Source: UBA1479 sp048263775 (GTDB lineage Bacteria > Pseudomonadota > Alphaproteobacteria > Rhodospirillales > Casp-alpha2). Taken from it: a stretch of 64,000 nucleotides of DNA. Location of the stretch: contig JBLXDU010000004.1 of assembly GCA_048263775.1 (NCBI GenBank), forward strand, positions 310,001 to 374,000, written 5' to 3'. Positions 63,186 through 64,000 of the stretch are shown here, one piece after another. The translations under genes and the position numbers were made by a program. The notes under the pieces were generated by a model. That model saw nothing but the letters and a program-made list of their open reading frames with translations, did not search any database and was not told where the DNA came from. Position 1 is the first letter of the stretch, and each line of letters begins with the position of its first letter.

Positions 63186-64000
63186 TCAGCCGACGACGCG
63201 GGCCAGACGGACCGCCGTTGCCCCCCGGTTGAGGCGCCGCGACGGCATGATCAGCACGCAATCGTCGTGGGGCGTGACCACGGGATCGTCGCCGTCGTAG
63301 CCCAGCACCGTGCCCGCCTTGGCGATGGTCTCGAGCCCGCGGTAATCCTCGGCAAAACGAAAGCGGTCGGTGCGGATGGTGACCGGATGGGTGACCTCGA
63401 CGATCTTCTGCTTCGGTGGCTGCGGCCCCAGGTGGGGGCCCGCGAAATCCATGTCCACGGCCCCCGTGTACAACAGAAAGCGCAGCGCCGTTTCCTTGGC
63501 CATGATCTCCGACGATTTTTCCCAATGTTGGCCGCATTCGACCAGAAGCGCGTCCTTGGGCGAGGCCTCGTTGCGGAAATCCGCGTAATCCCGCATGCGC
63601 CGCCCGGCGGCGTGGCCTTCGTCCATGACCACCAGTTCCGGCACGCCGACCCCTTCGGCCAGCCTGCGCCCCTTGTCGAGCGGCCCGGCCAGCATCAGGG
63701 CCCCGGTGGCATGCTGCATGGAATGAATGTCCAGCAGGCGGTCGACCGTGTCGATGAAGGGGCGAACTTCCCGGGCGCGCGTCAGTTCGACCGATTGGCG
63801 CGGGCCGTCCAGGGTCCGGGCATCCCACAAACGGTTGAAATCCTCTTCCACGAAACGCGACGCCAGGGGTTCCGCCGGATCGAAGCGAGTATAGGCGGCG
63901 ACGTTCATGAACCCCAGTGACAGTCTGCCCCGCTTGGGCCGCACGCCCAGTTTCATCAGCCAGTCAAGGGCGATGGCGCCGCACAGCTCGTTGCCGTGCA
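63186..64000 (-). CDS. Succinylglutamate desuccinylase / aspartoacylase family zinc hydrolase (5-prime end cut by window)
   Basis: The gene continues past base 64000. In the last bases the reading frame encodes HGNELCGAIALDWL immediately before the internal Met at 63956, and HGNE is the zinc-binding His/Glu motif of the M14 AstE/AspA family. The third zinc His is visible in LLDIHSM. The known part is about 270 residues; the missing N-terminus is probably short because HGNE normally lies within the first 60-70 residues. The C-terminal domain is barrel-like (PVTIRTDRFRFAEDYRG). Substrate unknown. Confidence 0.85.
   Translation of the reverse strand, partial: HGNELCGAIALDWLMKLGVRPKRGRLSLGFMNVAAYTRFDPAEPLASRFVEEDFNRLWDARTLDGPRQSVELTRAREVRPFIDTVDRLLDIHSMQHATGALMLAGPLDKGRRLAEGVGVPELVVMDEGHAAGRRMRDYADFRNEASPKDALLVECGQHWEKSSEIMAKETALRFLLYTGAVDMDFAGPHLGPQPPKQKIVEVTHPVTIRTDRFRFAEDYRGLETIAKAGTVLGYDGDDPVVTPHDDCVLIMPSRRLNRGATAVRLARVVG

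Overview
This is 64 kb of GC-rich, tightly packed chromosomal DNA that looks like an alphaproteobacterium of the Rhodospirillales type. That placement is inferred from gene content and order: an aerobic-type cobalamin cluster with cobN and cobW, the block kdsD-lptC-lptA-lptB-rpoN-hpf-ptsN, DUF1150 genes beside an Hsp20 gene, and LPS heptose genes. There is no phage, transposase, integrase or CRISPR array. Three tRNA genes are present: Ala-CGC (minus), Ser-GGA (plus) and Leu-CAG (plus).

Layout. 0-5.6 kb: envelope genes (pentapeptide-repeat protein, class A PBP, hldE, gmhA, a UDP-xylose synthase-like SDR). 5.9-8.5 kb: two tandem paralogues with a degenerate EAL-like C-terminal half. 8.5-19.4 kb: late cobalamin genes, cobT divergent from cobS-cobC-cobU-cobW-cobN-cobO-(SYLF lipoprotein)-cobQ. 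19.4-22.8 kb: housekeeping genes (DUF1232, SDR, phhB, zincin, MscS, a single-domain response regulator). 22.9-26.1 kb: an accessory pair, an outer-membrane beta-barrel divergent from a FecR-domain protein with a very long alanine-rich repeat tail, ending at a strong terminator next to tRNA-Ala. 26.5-33.8 kb: yggT-DUF167-folD, cspA, a zinc-ribbon protein, a LysR/tautomerase pair, an exporter and lepA. 34.1-41.6 kb: metabolic genes, including mmsB, a peroxiredoxin, an MBL-fold protein, a MetE-like protein, a quinone-oxidoreductase-like MDR, and the ergothioneine pair egtB-egtD.

41.7-49.3 kb is the most distinctive region: a secreted AMIN-like protein followed by an unusual chaperone-usher cluster. 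It has three small secreted proteins of DUF4402 type, a PapD-like chaperone, and a large usher-like outer-membrane protein carrying an SdrB-like calcium-loop domain, a CnaB-like domain and a proline-rich tail. Phased TGTCAG direct repeats (11-bp period) lie upstream of the first pilin gene and, in opposite orientation, upstream of the AMIN-like gene, which suggests a shared response regulator.

49.3-54.1 kb holds an RraA-like protein, a D-cysteine desulfhydrase-like enzyme, an M17 aminopeptidase, a MarR-like regulator and an NDUFA9-like SDR. 54.4-61.7 kb is tRNA-Leu, RNase D, then the Kdo/LPS-export/sigma-54/PTS-Ntr block. 61.8-63.1 kb is two DUF1150 paralogues and Hsp20, and the window ends inside an M14-type aspartoacylase/desuccinylase gene that continues past base 64000.

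All functions come from recognising families and motifs by eye. No database search was run, and statements about base composition are visual impressions.
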